A stretch of 5,157 nt of DNA from a bacterium. GTDB taxonomy: Bacteria > Actinomycetota > Humimicrobiia > Humimicrobiales > Humimicrobiaceae. The notes beneath the pieces are model-generated. The model made no database searches. It had not been told where the DNA came from and worked only from the letters and a program-made list of their open reading frames with translations. A program made the translations under genes and the position numbers. The DNA lies in NCBI GenBank assembly GCA_030611285.1, contig JAUWQC010000082.1:1-5157 (forward strand), written 5' to 3'. Shown one piece after another: positions 1-5,059 of the stretch; positions within the stretch are counted from its first letter, which is position 1, and every line of letters starts with the position of its first letter.

Positions 1-573
1 GTAAAAGGTCCGTTGTTCTCGTTGTCTGCTAGTGGTCAAATCGCTAAAACGTTGGTCTATGGTGATTGGAAGGGTATTGACGTAGTTAGAAAATATGTTA
101 TCCCTGCTAATCCGAATACTGCCGGACAACAAACACAAAGAGGTTATTTTGCGGCTGCGGTTGAAGATTGGCATACTGACGGTTTCACTGCAATAGACGT
201 TGTAGCTTGGAATTTATATGCTCTTGCATTGAAGGTCGCCCAGAGTGGGTTTAACGTATTAGTTAAGCTAAAAATAATCTGCGCGGTTGCTGCAGAATCA
301 TGGGTCCCATTGGTTGAATGTTTGGTTACTGCAATAGGTGCCGCTGGTGCTCAAATTAATATAACCGGTACGGTTGGATCAACCATAAAGCTATATTGGG
401 GAACATCAAAGACTAGCATGTTTAACGAGGAAGCTATGGCAGATACTGCCGGGGATTATGAAGTAACCTTAGCGGCGTGTAGTGCTACAACGAAATACTA
501 CTTTTATATCAAAGACACCGGGGCAGGAGAACAAGCAAGAACCGGTATATATTCGTTCACGACTACTGCTTAA
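1..573 (+). CDS. Phage-type protein with fibronectin-III-like C-terminus (5' end at window end)
   Basis: The frame is open from base 1. The true start is ATG at 5096-5098, so the full protein is 193 residues beginning MAKVKGPLFS and crossing the circle junction. Residues about 1-95 form a module with GQIAK (15-19), WKGIDVVRKY (26-35), PANPNT (38-43), then Q46 and F53. From memory, this kind of protein occurs in phages and prophages with unassigned function. Residues about 105-193 look like a fibronectin-III or Ig-like beta domain: LYWGTS (134-139), a TTKYYFYIK strand (167-174) and a final YSFTTTA strand (187-193), the pattern of an extracellular FN3 repeat. There is no signal peptide. It is first in a + strand operon with the next two genes. 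A virion or host-surface-binding role is inference; it could also be a minor tail-type or capsid-associated protein. Confidence 0.85.
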   Translation, partial: VKGPLFSLSASGQIAKTLVYGDWKGIDVVRKYVIPANPNTAGQQTQRGYFAAAVEDWHTDGFTAIDVVAWNLYALALKVAQSGFNVLVKLKIICAVAAESWVPLVECLVTAIGAAGAQINITGTVGSTIKLYWGTSKTSMFNEEAMADTAGDYEVTLAACSATTKYYFYIKDTGAGEQARTGIYSFTTTA

Positions 574-611
574 AAGTAGATCTAAAAGAGGTATTGAAAG
601 GATATTTTATA

Positions 612-1148
612 ATGGCCATAGTTAAAGAAATAACTCCGGAAACGATCGAATTATTAAGAGGAACAATCGACTTCTACCTGTTAAGGGGTATACTTCCGGT
701 TGCTCGATCATGGCCAAAAAAACCAAAACCGCCATACACGGAATTGCAAGCCGAAGCTATGGCGGTTTTTGCTATTGCTAATAAGTCCATGCACCGGTTA
801 AGTCCGAATATGCTTGAAACATGGCAGTTATCTACTGTTGGAGTGAAACCGAGTTGGACCGATGTATATAGATCAATAATCATGAAATATTGGAAATTAA
901 AGAGAGTTATAGCGCCGATAGCGTTGAACTATGAAGTAGTAGACGCAGGACTAGAGTTTAAAGTTGTATGGCAAATATTACAATTATATATCGATCCCGA
1001 AACACCGGAAGAAATATATAGTGATGAGTCTATTTTAATAGTTAAATCTGATATATTATTGGCTCCTAAACCTATATATTTTACGTTACTAGATGACGAT
1101 AAAAATAGATTAGTCGCACCATATATATTGTTTGAGGACATACCATGA
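612..1148 (+). CDS. Phage-type protein sharing the N-terminal module of the first gene
   Basis: This 178-residue protein begins MAIVKEITPE. I chose ATG 612 over the in-frame TTG at 594 because the purine-rich GAAAGGA at 596-602 lies at a workable distance upstream, whereas GAGG abuts the TTG too closely. Residues 16-53 hold RGTIDFY, RGILPVARSWP, a Pro/Lys-rich stretch, then T43, Q46 and F53. This is the same G-I, R-G-I, V-x-R, P, T-x-x-Q, F order as in the preceding protein. Residues about 100-178 look beta-rich, with YEVVDAGLEFKVVW (107-120) and YFTLLDDDKNRLVAPYILF (156-174). No catalytic motif, signal peptide or membrane segment is visible. It sits 38 bp after the first gene and overlaps the third by 4 bases. 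Similar proteins occur in phages, but I know of no assigned function. Confidence 0.85.
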   Translation: MAIVKEITPETIELLRGTIDFYLLRGILPVARSWPKKPKPPYTELQAEAMAVFAIANKSMHRLSPNMLETWQLSTVGVKPSWTDVYRSIIMKYWKLKRVIAPIALNYEVVDAGLEFKVVWQILQLYIDPETPEEIYSDESILIVKSDILLAPKPIYFTLLDDDKNRLVAPYILFEDIP

Positions 1149-1663
1149 AAACAGGCTTTGTATATGGTTATATGGGTAAACCGCTAGAAAAAAGGTATTC
1201 TTATCATGGAATCGATAGAAAGTGTCTGATACAGCCAGATCCTTCACCATATGATGAATACCCCTTTTTGCCTCCGGGTCCATTCTGGATTTTAGTATAC
1301 AACCAATTATTTCAATGTGCATATAACTACTGCTACCACACTTGGCCTATGAATTCAACTTGGTTACCTTCGTCTGACTGGGATCCCTGTACCAAACATT
1401 GGTACCCGCGAACAAAGAGATATTACTGGATTTGGCTCTATTTGGTACCACGTTATCCTTTTTGTGCAGCTTCCTTTAGTATAGGGACTGAGTGCAAATA
1501 TTCAGCTTTTGAGTTTAAATATGTCCCTACTGTATGGTCGTTTATTAATAACGTTTGGGCCGATAGTACTTTAATATGCAGAACATTCAACGCAGGGCCC
1601 GGCTCTCATATTAAGATTTGGAGATCTGAAACCGGAGAGTTACCACCTGGTCCACCTATATAG
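1145..1663 (+). CDS. Unrecognised aromatic- and proline-rich protein
   Basis: This 172-residue protein is not recognised. Its start overlaps the preceding stop as ATGA (1145-1148), so translation is probably coupled and no separate strong SD is needed. Composition is striking: I count 17 Tyr, 10 Trp and 10 Phe (over 20% aromatic), about 18 Pro, and 7 Cys spread through the chain. There is no signal peptide and no clean membrane helix; the most hydrophobic stretch is YYWIWLYLVPRYPF (94-107). The C-terminus is Pro-rich (ELPPGPPI). Such composition would suit a compact beta or fibrous surface protein or a disulphide-bearing spike, but this is speculation. Codon use resembles its neighbours, and operon position suggests it works with the two module-bearing proteins. 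It is the last gene of the + strand operon. Confidence 0.8.
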   Translation: MKTGFVYGYMGKPLEKRYSYHGIDRKCLIQPDPSPYDEYPFLPPGPFWILVYNQLFQCAYNYCYHTWPMNSTWLPSSDWDPCTKHWYPRTKRYYWIWLYLVPRYPFCAASFSIGTECKYSAFEFKYVPTVWSFINNVWADSTLICRTFNAGPGSHIKIWRSETGELPPGPPI

Positions 1664-1933
1664 AAAGATACCGGGTAGGATACAGAGTAGAGGAAAATTG
1701 CAATTTTTGAAATTTTATTTGGGTATCAGACTGTAATAAAACTGCAGCTTTTAAGCTACTAGTAAGCTTCCCGATAACACGCTAAGCAGAAGAAAGCACG
1801 TTACTAACAGCTAATAGCTACCAAGCTCTTAATTTGCGCATTTGATACGGAGTAAGTAGACAAACAAAAACAGAGGATTTAAAAAAATAGAAGGCTAAAA
1901 ATAGGGTAGCCAAGAGAAATTAAATAAGAAAAA
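1664..1933. other. Non-coding stretch after the + strand operon
   Basis: No frame of useful length with an SD is visible on either strand. Short inverted repeats are present: GATACC/GGTATC across about 1667-1727, AAAATTGCAATTTT near 1695, AAGCT/AGCTT around 1753-1770, and GGCTA/TAGCC near 1892-1911. Several copies of AGCT-containing words recur between 1745 and 1830. No clear U-tailed terminator for the + operon was found, so the upstream transcript may run into this region as a structured 3' UTR, perhaps to the hairpin at 1934-1968. Confidence 0.5.
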
Positions 1934-1968
1934 AAACGGACTCCCTAAGTCCCCCGGGGAGTCCGTTT
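1934..1968 (-). terminator. Intrinsic terminator of the 71-residue gene
   Basis: A perfect 12-bp stem pairs 1934-1945 (AAACGGACTCCC) with 1957-1968 (GGGAGTCCGTTT) around an 11-base loop. Read on the - strand, the stem runs straight into a T-rich tail (complement of the A-run at 1928-1936), the classic rho-independent form. It lies 67 bases beyond the stop of the - strand gene at 2035. On the + strand the tail is only TTT then CC, so it would terminate the opposing operon less well, though it could still act in both directions. Confidence 0.85.
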
Positions 1969-2034
1969 CCTATCGACTAAAATAAATAAGAAGTTATTTT
2001 CACCTGCCTTTCATAATTTAAATTTTGATATTAG

Positions 2035-2250
2035 TCATTTTTTAAGACTAATACCTTTTAAGAGTTTTAAGGCATTTTCCAAATAATTAAGAAAAGGACT
2101 AAAATTACTGTAAAGGTTGCGGAGAATATCATCTGTAAGAACGTCTGGCATGGAAAATATCTCCTTCATTCGCGAATTGATCGCTGCTTCTTTTTGAGTT
2201 ACGGGTAAAAGAAGCGATTTTTTACCGGCAAGTTTGCGTTTTCTCCTCAA
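2035..2250 (-). CDS. Small basic protein, function unknown (TTG start)
   Basis: This is a 71-residue protein starting with TTG at 2250-2248. The start is supported by AGGAGGT (2262-2256) at about 6 bases' spacing; no in-frame ATG has an SD (the first is at residue 28). The N-terminus is very basic (MRRKRKLAGKK), followed by a polar helix (about 18-35) and an amphipathic Leu-rich C-terminal half (NYLENALKLLKGISLKK at the end). It has no Cys, no membrane helix and no zinc motif. Size and charge would suit a nucleic-acid-binding or regulatory protein, for example one binding the adjacent large RNA or the origin, but this is inference. It is a single-gene unit with its own promoter, leader hairpin and terminator, transcribed away from the putative RNA. 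Confidence 0.8.
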   Translation of the reverse strand: MRRKRKLAGKKSLLLPVTQKEAAINSRMKEIFSMPDVLTDDILRNLYSNFSPFLNYLENALKLLKGISLKK

Positions 2251-2255
2251 AATGG

Positions 2256-2262
2256 ACCTCCT
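2256..2262 (-). promoter_or_regulatory. Strong ribosome-binding site for the TTG-started gene
   Basis: On the - strand the bases read AGGAGGT, a near-perfect anti-16S match, followed by a short spacer and TTG. It decides the non-ATG start of the 71-residue gene. Confidence 0.85.
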
Positions 2263-2281
2263 AAAAAAAGTATTTTAAAAA

Positions 2282-2305
2282 TATTGCTAGCGAAGCGAAG
2301 CAATA
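2282..2305 (-). promoter_or_regulatory. Leader hairpin with U-tract, possible attenuator
   Basis: On the - strand TATTGCT (2305-2299) pairs with AGCAATA (2288-2282) over a 10-base loop containing a TCGCT-type repeat. It is followed directly by five T. It lies between the predicted transcription start (about 2303) and the SD at 2262. It could be an attenuator or a 5' stabilising stem. The stem is short and AT-rich. Confidence 0.4.
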
Positions 2306-2309
2306 AATT

Positions 2310-2318
2310 ATTATAACA
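2310..2318 (-). promoter_or_regulatory. Extended -10 promoter of the 71-residue gene
   Basis: The - strand reads TGTTATAAT: a consensus TATAAT (2315-2310) preceded by the TGN extension (2318-2316). The region 17 bases upstream (TTTTAC) is a poor -35, which fits an extended -10 promoter. The predicted start is near 2303, about 50 bases before the TTG codon. Confidence 0.7.
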
Positions 2319-2469
2319 TTTTTAGGGAAAAAGTAAAATAGGGGGATATATAAGGGATTCTTATAAGCGGTCAAAAAAAAAGCTTCATAAATCGATTTTA
2401 AGGGGGGTCAAATAAAAGTCGCTTATGAATGTATGCGTTTTTGTACTAGTGTTCTTGTACAATATGCAC
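2319..2469. other. Non-coding region upstream of the putative large RNA
   Basis: No gene is seen. It contains ATAAGCG (2363-2369) facing CGCTTAT (2420-2426), and TTCATAA (2384-2390) facing TTATGAA (2423-2429). The two pairings share 2423-2426 and exclude each other. TTGTAC (2441-2446) and GTACAA (2457-2462) form an inverted repeat, and TACAAT (2458-2463) could be a -10 for the + strand RNA, but I find no convincing -35. Confidence 0.4.
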
Positions 2470-3202
2470 AAATTAGCTTAAATGGTATTTCCTATCTCCG
2501 CCGCCAGGTGTTTTTCTGAATTTGTATTTAGGGCTACAATCCTAAAAAAACACGTGGCGGCGAAACGAACGGCAAGCTAAAAATAAAATATTAGCTTTTG
2601 TTCAAGCTCGAGAGTAATACCCGAGCTTGAAGAAAAAGCGTAAATTAACAAACAAAGGCAATACTCCTCATCAAGGAATACGGCACTAAGTATCTGAAAT
2701 AGCCCGCTTTTCTTTGACAAGCTAAGGCTTTTTCAAGTCTTAGCTTGGCTAAGAAAATCTTTCCTTTAGCTATACATAAAATAGCTTTATAGGCTTATAC
2801 ATAAACTTTCATTTATGCTTGGTTGTATAGGACTATAGAGGCATTTTATGTAAGAGCTACTGCGAACGTGTAGCTAAAGGAATGTTTGCGGGCGAACGTT
2901 CAGAGTGGAAAGATACAAACGTCTGAGGGGAACCGCTATATTAGATTAAAAGAAACGGAGTTAAAGCTCTTGAAATGTGGGCAGGTAAAAGAGTTTTATT
3001 CTGTTACAAATAATCTCCTCGATAATGATTGATCTATTATGATGATAGATACCTGGGGGGAGAAGATTTATGAAATAGCTATATATGGTGTAGGTTGGCG
3101 CTAGATCCTAGATCAGTAGACGCTATATGTGGAGTGAGTAGCCCATTTTATAGGTGTCTATAAGCTTAAAGTGGAGAGAAGTTAAAAAATCGATTTTTTT
3201 TT
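2470..3202 (+). ncRNA. Candidate large structured non-coding RNA
   Basis: This stretch lacks genes but is dense with helices. The main ones are: 2473-2479 with 2574-2580, enclosing 2499-2506 with 2555-2562 and 2508-2515 with 2546-2553 (one G-G mismatch between them); 2527-2532 with 2541-2546; a perfect 10-bp hairpin 2601-2610 with 2622-2631; a 10-bp hairpin 2718-2727 with 2738-2747; a long branch 2761-2882; 2884-2888 with 2893-2897; 2899-2904 with 2922-2927; 3014-3020 with 3057-3063; and 3143-3149 with 3168-3174, capped by ATAG/CTAT. Wobble pairs (e.g. 2727-2738, 2787-2838, 3019-3058, 3146-3171) are G-U on the + strand and would be A-C on the - strand, favouring + transcription. Size, ornateness and phage-like setting recall ROOL or GOLLD RNAs, but I cannot match either. 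The ends are approximate: the 3' limit is set at a T9 run (3194-3202), and no promoter is certain. Confidence 0.65.
2761..2882 (+). other. Long branched stem-loop inside the candidate RNA
   Basis: Successive arms nest in order. They are 2761-2772 with 2871-2882 (12 bp, perfect), 2773-2782 with 2843-2852 (10 bp, perfect), 2785-2792 with 2833-2840 (8 bp, one U-G), 2794-2800 with 2825-2831 (7 bp, one U-G) and 2801-2805 with 2812-2816. The 3' side of the first junction also carries AGCTAC (2855-2860), which can pair with GTAGCT (2870-2875) and would break the outer stem. Confidence 0.75.
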
Positions 3203-3514
3203 GGCCTATTTTGGCAAATTATTGGTAATTCTAAAGCAGGATCGTCATTTTATCTTAATTCGTGTTACCGGCTAAAAAACAGATTGGGAAAAACAAAGGC
3301 TTTTTTTGAAGTTCACTGATCAGATCCGGAGGACCATAAATTTTTATTCGTGTTACTAGATCTAAGATCTTAAATGTCCGGAGATTTAGCCTCATCGATG
3401 AGGTAAAATAGGGAAAAAGCTGAAGCTATTTTCTGAAAGCCTTATAGTTAGTACCTTATACTAAAGATTACTTTACATAAATTTTATTATCGGACGTTAA
3501 AAAGACCTTTTGCC
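3203..3514. other. Non-coding stretch between the candidate RNA and the origin
   Basis: No gene is seen on either strand. Structure continues: AGATC/GATCT hairpin at 3358-3370, the palindrome CCTCATCGATGAGG at 3390-3403, AAAATAG/CTATTTT around 3405-3431, and TTAGTA/TACTAA around 3449-3465. TCCGG-type words near 3326-3331 and 3377-3382 could pair over distance. It may be the 3' part of the large RNA or an origin flank. Confidence 0.4.
3258..3356. repeat. Direct repeat of an 11-mer
   Basis: ATTCGTGTTAC occurs at 3258-3268 and 3346-3356, 88 bases apart, in non-coding DNA between the candidate RNA and the DnaA boxes. It could be a protein-binding repeat or equivalent RNA loops; two copies are too few to call iterons. 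Confidence 0.5.
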
Positions 3515-3922
3515 TGTGTATAACCTGTGGATAACTCGGAATTTATGCACAGTCTCCACAATCGAAATGGAAAAGGAAGGATTTATTCACATTTCATGAA
3601 CATTAGATTAACAGGATATATACAAGTTATTAACAGGTAAAAGATAATATAAAAAGCAAATATATGTTTGTACAAAAAAGGCTATATTCTAGTACCATGT
3701 CATAAGACCAAAAAAATCAATTTTCTTATTATCAGGTATTAAGACATTTTAAAGGACAAAAAAAAGGAGTTATCCACAGAATATTGATCCTCTACTACTA
3801 CTACTAATCTTTTCTTAAAAAGAAACTAGTAGTAGGAGAGAAACACCTAAATTGTGGATAACTTTTTGAAACAGGGGAGATTTTGCATAATTCCAGGAGT
3901 ACCAGGCCCGGAATTATGCAAA
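3515..3922. other. DnaA-dependent replication origin
   Basis: Matches to the DnaA box TTATCCACA are at 3526-3534 (reverse), 3770-3778 (forward) and 3853-3861 (reverse), all perfect. Near matches are TGTGTATAA 3515-3523, TTATGCACA 3543-3551, TTATTCACA 3583-3591, and TTTGCATAA 3882-3890 facing TTATGCAAA 3914-3922. After the box at 3770 come 13 bases and then five CTA units (3792-3806), the arrangement of the DnaA-trio unwinding element known from Bacillus subtilis and relatives. On the opposite strand, the box at 3861-3853 is followed by 17 bases and three CTA units (3835-3827). The two trio tracts converge on an AT-rich centre (3807-3826). Box clustering, trios and absence of any initiator gene argue for initiation by host DnaA. 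Confidence 0.8.
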
Positions 3923-3924
3923 AT
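3880..3924. repeat. Perfect 15-bp inverted repeat beside the origin
   Basis: ATTTTGCATAATTCC (3880-3894) and GGAATTATGCAAAAT (3910-3924) are exact reverse complements around a 15-base spacer. No T-run follows on either strand, so it is not an intrinsic terminator. Each arm contains a DnaA-box-like TTATGCAAA. It could extrude as a cruciform, serve as a single-strand origin or nick site, or bind a dimeric protein. The spacer is too long for a typical Xer dif site. Confidence 0.75.
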
Positions 3925-3977
3925 AAAACGAGAAGTTATTAAAGGAGAAATGAAAAAGAAGAAGAAATATTTAATTA

Positions 3978-4001
3978 TAAAAGGCTCAAGTCTTTTGGGC
4001 C
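3978..4001 (-). terminator. Possible terminator of the lysis cassette
   Basis: On the - strand GGCCCAA (about 4000-3994) pairs with TTGAGCC (3988-3982), with one C-A mismatch and a 5-base loop, and TTTTATAA follows. It overlaps the stop codon of the last lysis-cassette gene. The stem is modest, so the call is tentative. Confidence 0.4.
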
Positions 4002-4183
4002 ATATCAAGACGAATTTCAAAAATGTCTTTTTTAATATCTTTAATCTCCTCAATGACTACAGTCTGGAAAAGCTTTTGATTAGCTATAGTTTGAGTTAAA
4101 AAGATATCTATCTTATATATCAAATAGCTTGATAGGATCAAGGGAAAGAAATAATTTCCTATAAGTTGTAATACATGTTCGAT
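3986..4183 (-). CDS. YvrJ-like small membrane protein, apparent AUC start
   Basis: A 65-codon frame runs from ATC (4183-4181) to TGA (3988-3986). After the first codon it reads EHVLQLIGNYFFPLILSS and continues YLIYKID. This closely matches, from memory, the YvrJ family pattern (Met-Glu, LIGN-x-GFP, a hydrophobic helix, YLL-x-R), small membrane proteins common in Bacillota phages. Residues 4-28 are a likely membrane helix; residues about 35-65 are charged heptad-like sequence (VVIEEIKDIKKDIFEIRL) suggesting a coiled coil. No ATG, GTG or TTG fits: in-frame TTG codons at 4141 and 4123 fall inside the helix and lack an SD. By contrast GGGAGGG (4195-4189) sits ideally before ATC, and the ATC follows the peptidase stop by 2 bases, the same gap as between holin and peptidase. 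Either ATC initiates or a former ATG has mutated. An accessory lysis or holin role is inference. Confidence 0.65.
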   Translation of the reverse strand: MEHVLQLIGNYFFPLILSSYLIYKIDIFLTQTIANQKLFQTVVIEEIKDIKKDIFEIRLDMAQKT

Positions 4184-4185
4184 AG

Positions 4186-4548
4186 CTAACCCTCCCAGAT
4201 GTATTTTTCCGGACGTACGTCAAGATGAAGGAAGGTTCCATATACTCCTATTCCTTTAAAGCCTACTTGCTGTGCATGTATAGCTAAACTAGAAATATTT
4301 ATATTTCGAGCATAAACATCGACTGCCATACCGAATAGATGATAGCTAGTAGCCACTCCCCCAACTTGGTTGTTATAAGTTTTACAACGATATCCTGAAT
4401 TAATAAAAATAGGTTCATTTACCAATTTCCTTAATTTGATTAAATTAGTTAAAAGATCTGAATGGACCATAACACATTTACAGCACGGACACTCGAACTC
4501 TTGCAAATTAAAGTATATATTGAATTGAATATCATTAAGTTTAGACAT
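4186..4548 (-). CDS. M15-family D-Ala-type peptidase, phage endolysin
   Basis: This 120-residue zinc peptidase resembles the Peptidase_M15_3 family, single-domain enzymes that cleave peptide bonds in peptidoglycan stems or bridges. Visible signatures are NLQEFEC-x-CC (14-23) with Cys 20, 22, 23 and 25, then SGYR (51-54), YNNQVGG (58-64), SYHLFGMAVDV (68-78) and HLDVR (108-112). Expected zinc ligands are H70, D77 and H108, with D110 in the usual active-site place; none is missing. There is no signal peptide, so release depends on the holin encoded 2 bases upstream (TAA-TT-ATG). The length is normal for the stand-alone catalytic domain; no cell-wall-binding domain is present. The start is ATG 4548-4546 with a weak purine-rich AAGAAG upstream, suggesting coupling to holin translation. 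Confidence 0.92.
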   Translation of the reverse strand: MSKLNDIQFNIYFNLQEFECPCCKCVMVHSDLLTNLIKLRKLVNEPIFINSGYRCKTYNNQVGGVATSYHLFGMAVDVYARNINISSLAIHAQQVGFKGIGVYGTFLHLDVRPEKYIWEG

Positions 4549-4550
4549 AA

Positions 4551-4979
4551 TTATTCTTCTTGAGTGGGATATTTTAATCGTAATTTTTCAAGAAGTTTAG
4601 AAATCTCAGAAGGTTTAAGGTCCGGCGCTCTAGTTACAGTAGAAATCTCCGGAAGTGCGGAATAAACCAAAGAATTTATTTCTGGAATATTAGCTTTCAT
4701 TTGAGTTGTAACGGTTGTTATTTCTTTATTATTTAGCTTTATTCCCTGTTCCTGTAGGAGTTTTATTAGTTTAGTCCAAGCTTCGGTCCATTTCTGTGAT
4801 CCGGTACCTAAACCATAGGTTTCCTCTGCCCAAAGCATAGCGGTTAAGATCGTTTCTTTTATTTTGGCAGTACGATCATTGCCAAAATATTTTAGGCATA
4901 CCTTTGTAAATACAGTAACAATAATAGCTAAGGCGGCTTGCATGAAGTACTTTGCTATAAAACCGGTGATAAGTTCCAT
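4551..4979 (-). CDS. Phage holin, LLH (superfamily 6) type
   Basis: This 142-residue protein begins MELITGFIAK. ATG 4979-4977 is preferred over an upstream in-frame start at 5036, because AGGAGG (4996-4991) lies before it and the extra 19 residues overlap the promoter. Residues about 12-29 form one hydrophobic helix (FMQAALAIIVTVFTKVCL). They are followed by a soluble helical domain containing MLWAEETYGLGTG (48-60) and KWTEAWTKLIKLLQEQGI (63-80). The A-E-x-x-Y/F-G-x-G-x-G motif before a Lys-rich helix is typical of holin_LLH proteins, which form membrane lesions to release endolysin. It is the first gene of the lysis cassette. The C-terminal 30 residues, charged and Pro-containing, extend slightly beyond the core family region. 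Confidence 0.88.
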   Translation of the reverse strand: MELITGFIAKYFMQAALAIIVTVFTKVCLKYFGNDRTAKIKETILTAMLWAEETYGLGTGSQKWTEAWTKLIKLLQEQGIKLNNKEITTVTTQMKANIPEINSLVYSALPEISTVTRAPDLKPSEISKLLEKLRLKYPTQEE

Positions 4980-5007
4980 GATATTAAGATCCTCCTTTTT
5001 TTTAATA

Positions 5008-5036
5008 ATAATATAGGATTTTAAAAAATATTGCAA
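5008..5036 (-). promoter_or_regulatory. Predicted lysis cassette promoter
   Basis: On the - strand, TTGCAA (5036-5031) is followed after 17 bases by TATTAT (5013-5008). The predicted start is near 5001, just upstream of the holin SD (4996-4991). The -35 hexamer is palindromic and is the same one used by the + strand promoter. Confidence 0.55.
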
Positions 5037-5059
5037 ACGTATTCCTTATAGAGTATTAT
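5031..5059 (+). promoter_or_regulatory. Predicted promoter of the three-gene + operon
   Basis: TTGCAA (5031-5036) is followed after 17 bases by TATTAT (5054-5059). The overlapping TATGAT (5059-5064) is an alternative -10. The predicted start is about 5066-5070, giving a leader of roughly 25-30 bases that includes the SD. Confidence 0.6.

Noticed and set aside
674..883. Open frame on the - strand inside the second + gene
   Set aside because: It is antisense to a well-supported gene, with no SD and no recognisable motif.
929..1322. Two overlapping - strand open frames (929-1141 and 1110-1322)
   Set aside because: Both are antisense shadows of the second and third + genes with no ribosome-binding site.
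3055..3077. GGGGGGAG followed by ATG at 3070 as a small gene in the RNA region
   Set aside because: The frame stops after one more codon (ATG AAA TAG).
3184..3202. AAAAAATCGATTTTTT plus T-run as a clear terminator of the large RNA
   Set aside because: The stem is only A-U pairs around a TCGA loop and would be unstable, so it is used only as a tentative 3' limit.
1664..3850. tRNA genes or a CRISPR array in the non-coding half
   Set aside because: No cloverleaf with a T-loop GTTC-type motif and CCA-type end was seen, and no regularly spaced repeats are present.
3880..3924. Inverted repeat as an intrinsic terminator or Xer dif site
   Set aside because: No T-run follows on either strand, and the 15-base spacer does not fit the 6-base centre of a dif site.
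3847..4053. 68-codon - strand open frame with a poly-Phe run
   Set aside because: It overlaps the YvrJ-like gene in another frame and runs through the inverted repeat and a DnaA box; its composition reflects A-runs on the + strand.
3854..4099. 81-codon + strand open frame starting with GTG inside a DnaA box
   Set aside because: It has no SD, contains the inverted repeat and a poly-Lys stretch, and is antisense to the YvrJ-like gene. An internal ATG at 3950 has GGAG too close to it.
4980..5036. N-terminal extension of the holin by 19 residues
   Set aside because: It would start within the predicted promoter, has no SD, and adds a Lys-rich stretch before the normal holin N-terminus.
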